Assembly: GCF_001547995.1 (NCBI RefSeq)
Contig: NZ_AP014690.1
Coordinates: 959,501 to 1,023,500 of the forward strand
DNA length: 64,000 nucleotides
Direction: 5' to 3'
DNA from: Asaia bogorensis NBRC 16594
GTDB taxonomy: Bacteria > Pseudomonadota > Alphaproteobacteria > Acetobacterales > Acetobacteraceae
A program made the translations under genes and the position numbers. Of this stretch, positions 63,927 to 64,000 are shown piece after piece. The notes beneath the pieces are model-generated. The model had not been told where the DNA came from. It made no database searches and worked only from the letters and a program-made list of their open reading frames with translations. Every line of letters starts with the position of its first letter. Within the stretch, counting starts at the first letter, position 1.

Positions 63927-64000
63927 ATGACCACGATCTCCCTCGGCTATCTGGGTACCGCGCTCCATGCTGGTTGCGCCAGCGCGGTTGCTCGCGTGCT
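63927..64000 (+). CDS. Start of a further gene, cut by the right edge
   Basis: ATG with AAAAGGAC 7 nt upstream; 24 codons are visible (MTTISLGYLGTALHAGCASA...). Too short to classify. The 192 nt before it (63735-63926) carry no other gene that I can support. Confidence 0.45.
   Translation, partial: MTTISLGYLGTALHAGCASAVARV

Noticed and set aside
1-64000. CRISPR arrays, tRNA or rRNA genes, insertion sequences, integrases and toxin-antitoxin pairs.
   Set aside because: I looked for regular repeat-spacer patterns, cloverleaf-like segments, transposase motifs and phage genes and found none that hold up.

Overview
The window looks like a chromosomal segment of an acetic acid bacterium (Acetobacteraceae, near Gluconobacter, Asaia or Kozakia). 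The basis is the high G+C coding bias, a membrane-bound PQQ glucose dehydrogenase, a short cyanide-insensitive bd-type oxidase (CydAB/CIO), the alphaproteobacterial HslV prosequence, a SUV3-type helicase and class II DAHP synthase. I see no phage, insertion sequence, integron, CRISPR array, rRNA or tRNA. Gene density is high and the many 1-4 nt stop/start overlaps mark tight operons.

Layout. 1-14.3 kb: truncated SUV3-like helicase, secreted S10 peptidase, ferredoxin-NADP reductase, glutathione reductase, alpha/beta hydrolase, AlkB; then a coupled aroG - nicotinate phosphoribosyltransferase - two lineage-type genes, glutamyl-tRNA synthetase and a KirBac potassium channel. 14.3-17.3 kb: a TonB-dependent receptor behind an AT-rich leader with a long palindrome. 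17.6-29.5 kb, mostly minus strand: pssA/psd, a methyltransferase divergent from gloB, a HAD phosphatase, cydAB with a 44-residue CydX/DUF2474-like protein, a DUF2125-like protein, plsC and an ftsE-ftsX-ydcF group. 29.8-36 kb: two translationally coupled soluble hybrid histidine kinases, then hslV-hslU-sufE. 36-46 kb: a small Cys-repeat secreted protein, gcd, rpmI-rplT-pheS-pheT-lpxB, and hisI/ygfZ. 46.2-51.7 kb: a five-gene operon combining a membrane sensor with a degenerate cyclase domain and an Mla-like lipid transporter. 51.8-56.3 kb: a siderophore-type iron uptake locus (TonB receptor divergent from DUF3649-PepSY-DUF3325). 56.7-64 kb: bioB, a di-iron desaturase-like protein, a secreted Dabb protein, an M13 metallopeptidase, a HWE-type histidine kinase and the start of one more gene.

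The most unusual part is 46.2-51.7 kb. The Mla-like operon encodes an ABC-ATPase-like subunit in which Walker A, Walker B, signature and H-loop residues are all substituted without any change in spacing, and it is translationally coupled to a dCache-GAF protein whose C-terminal class III cyclase fold has lost key catalytic residues. Two pseudoenzymes in one lipid-transport operon suggest either a partner ATPase elsewhere or a non-canonical energising or regulatory scheme. Other points worth checking are a FixK/FNR-type palindrome in front of gcd, the CydX-like ORF separated from cydB by hairpins, and the AT-rich palindrome upstream of the first TonB receptor. All functional calls come from reading motifs in the sequence; no database search was possible.
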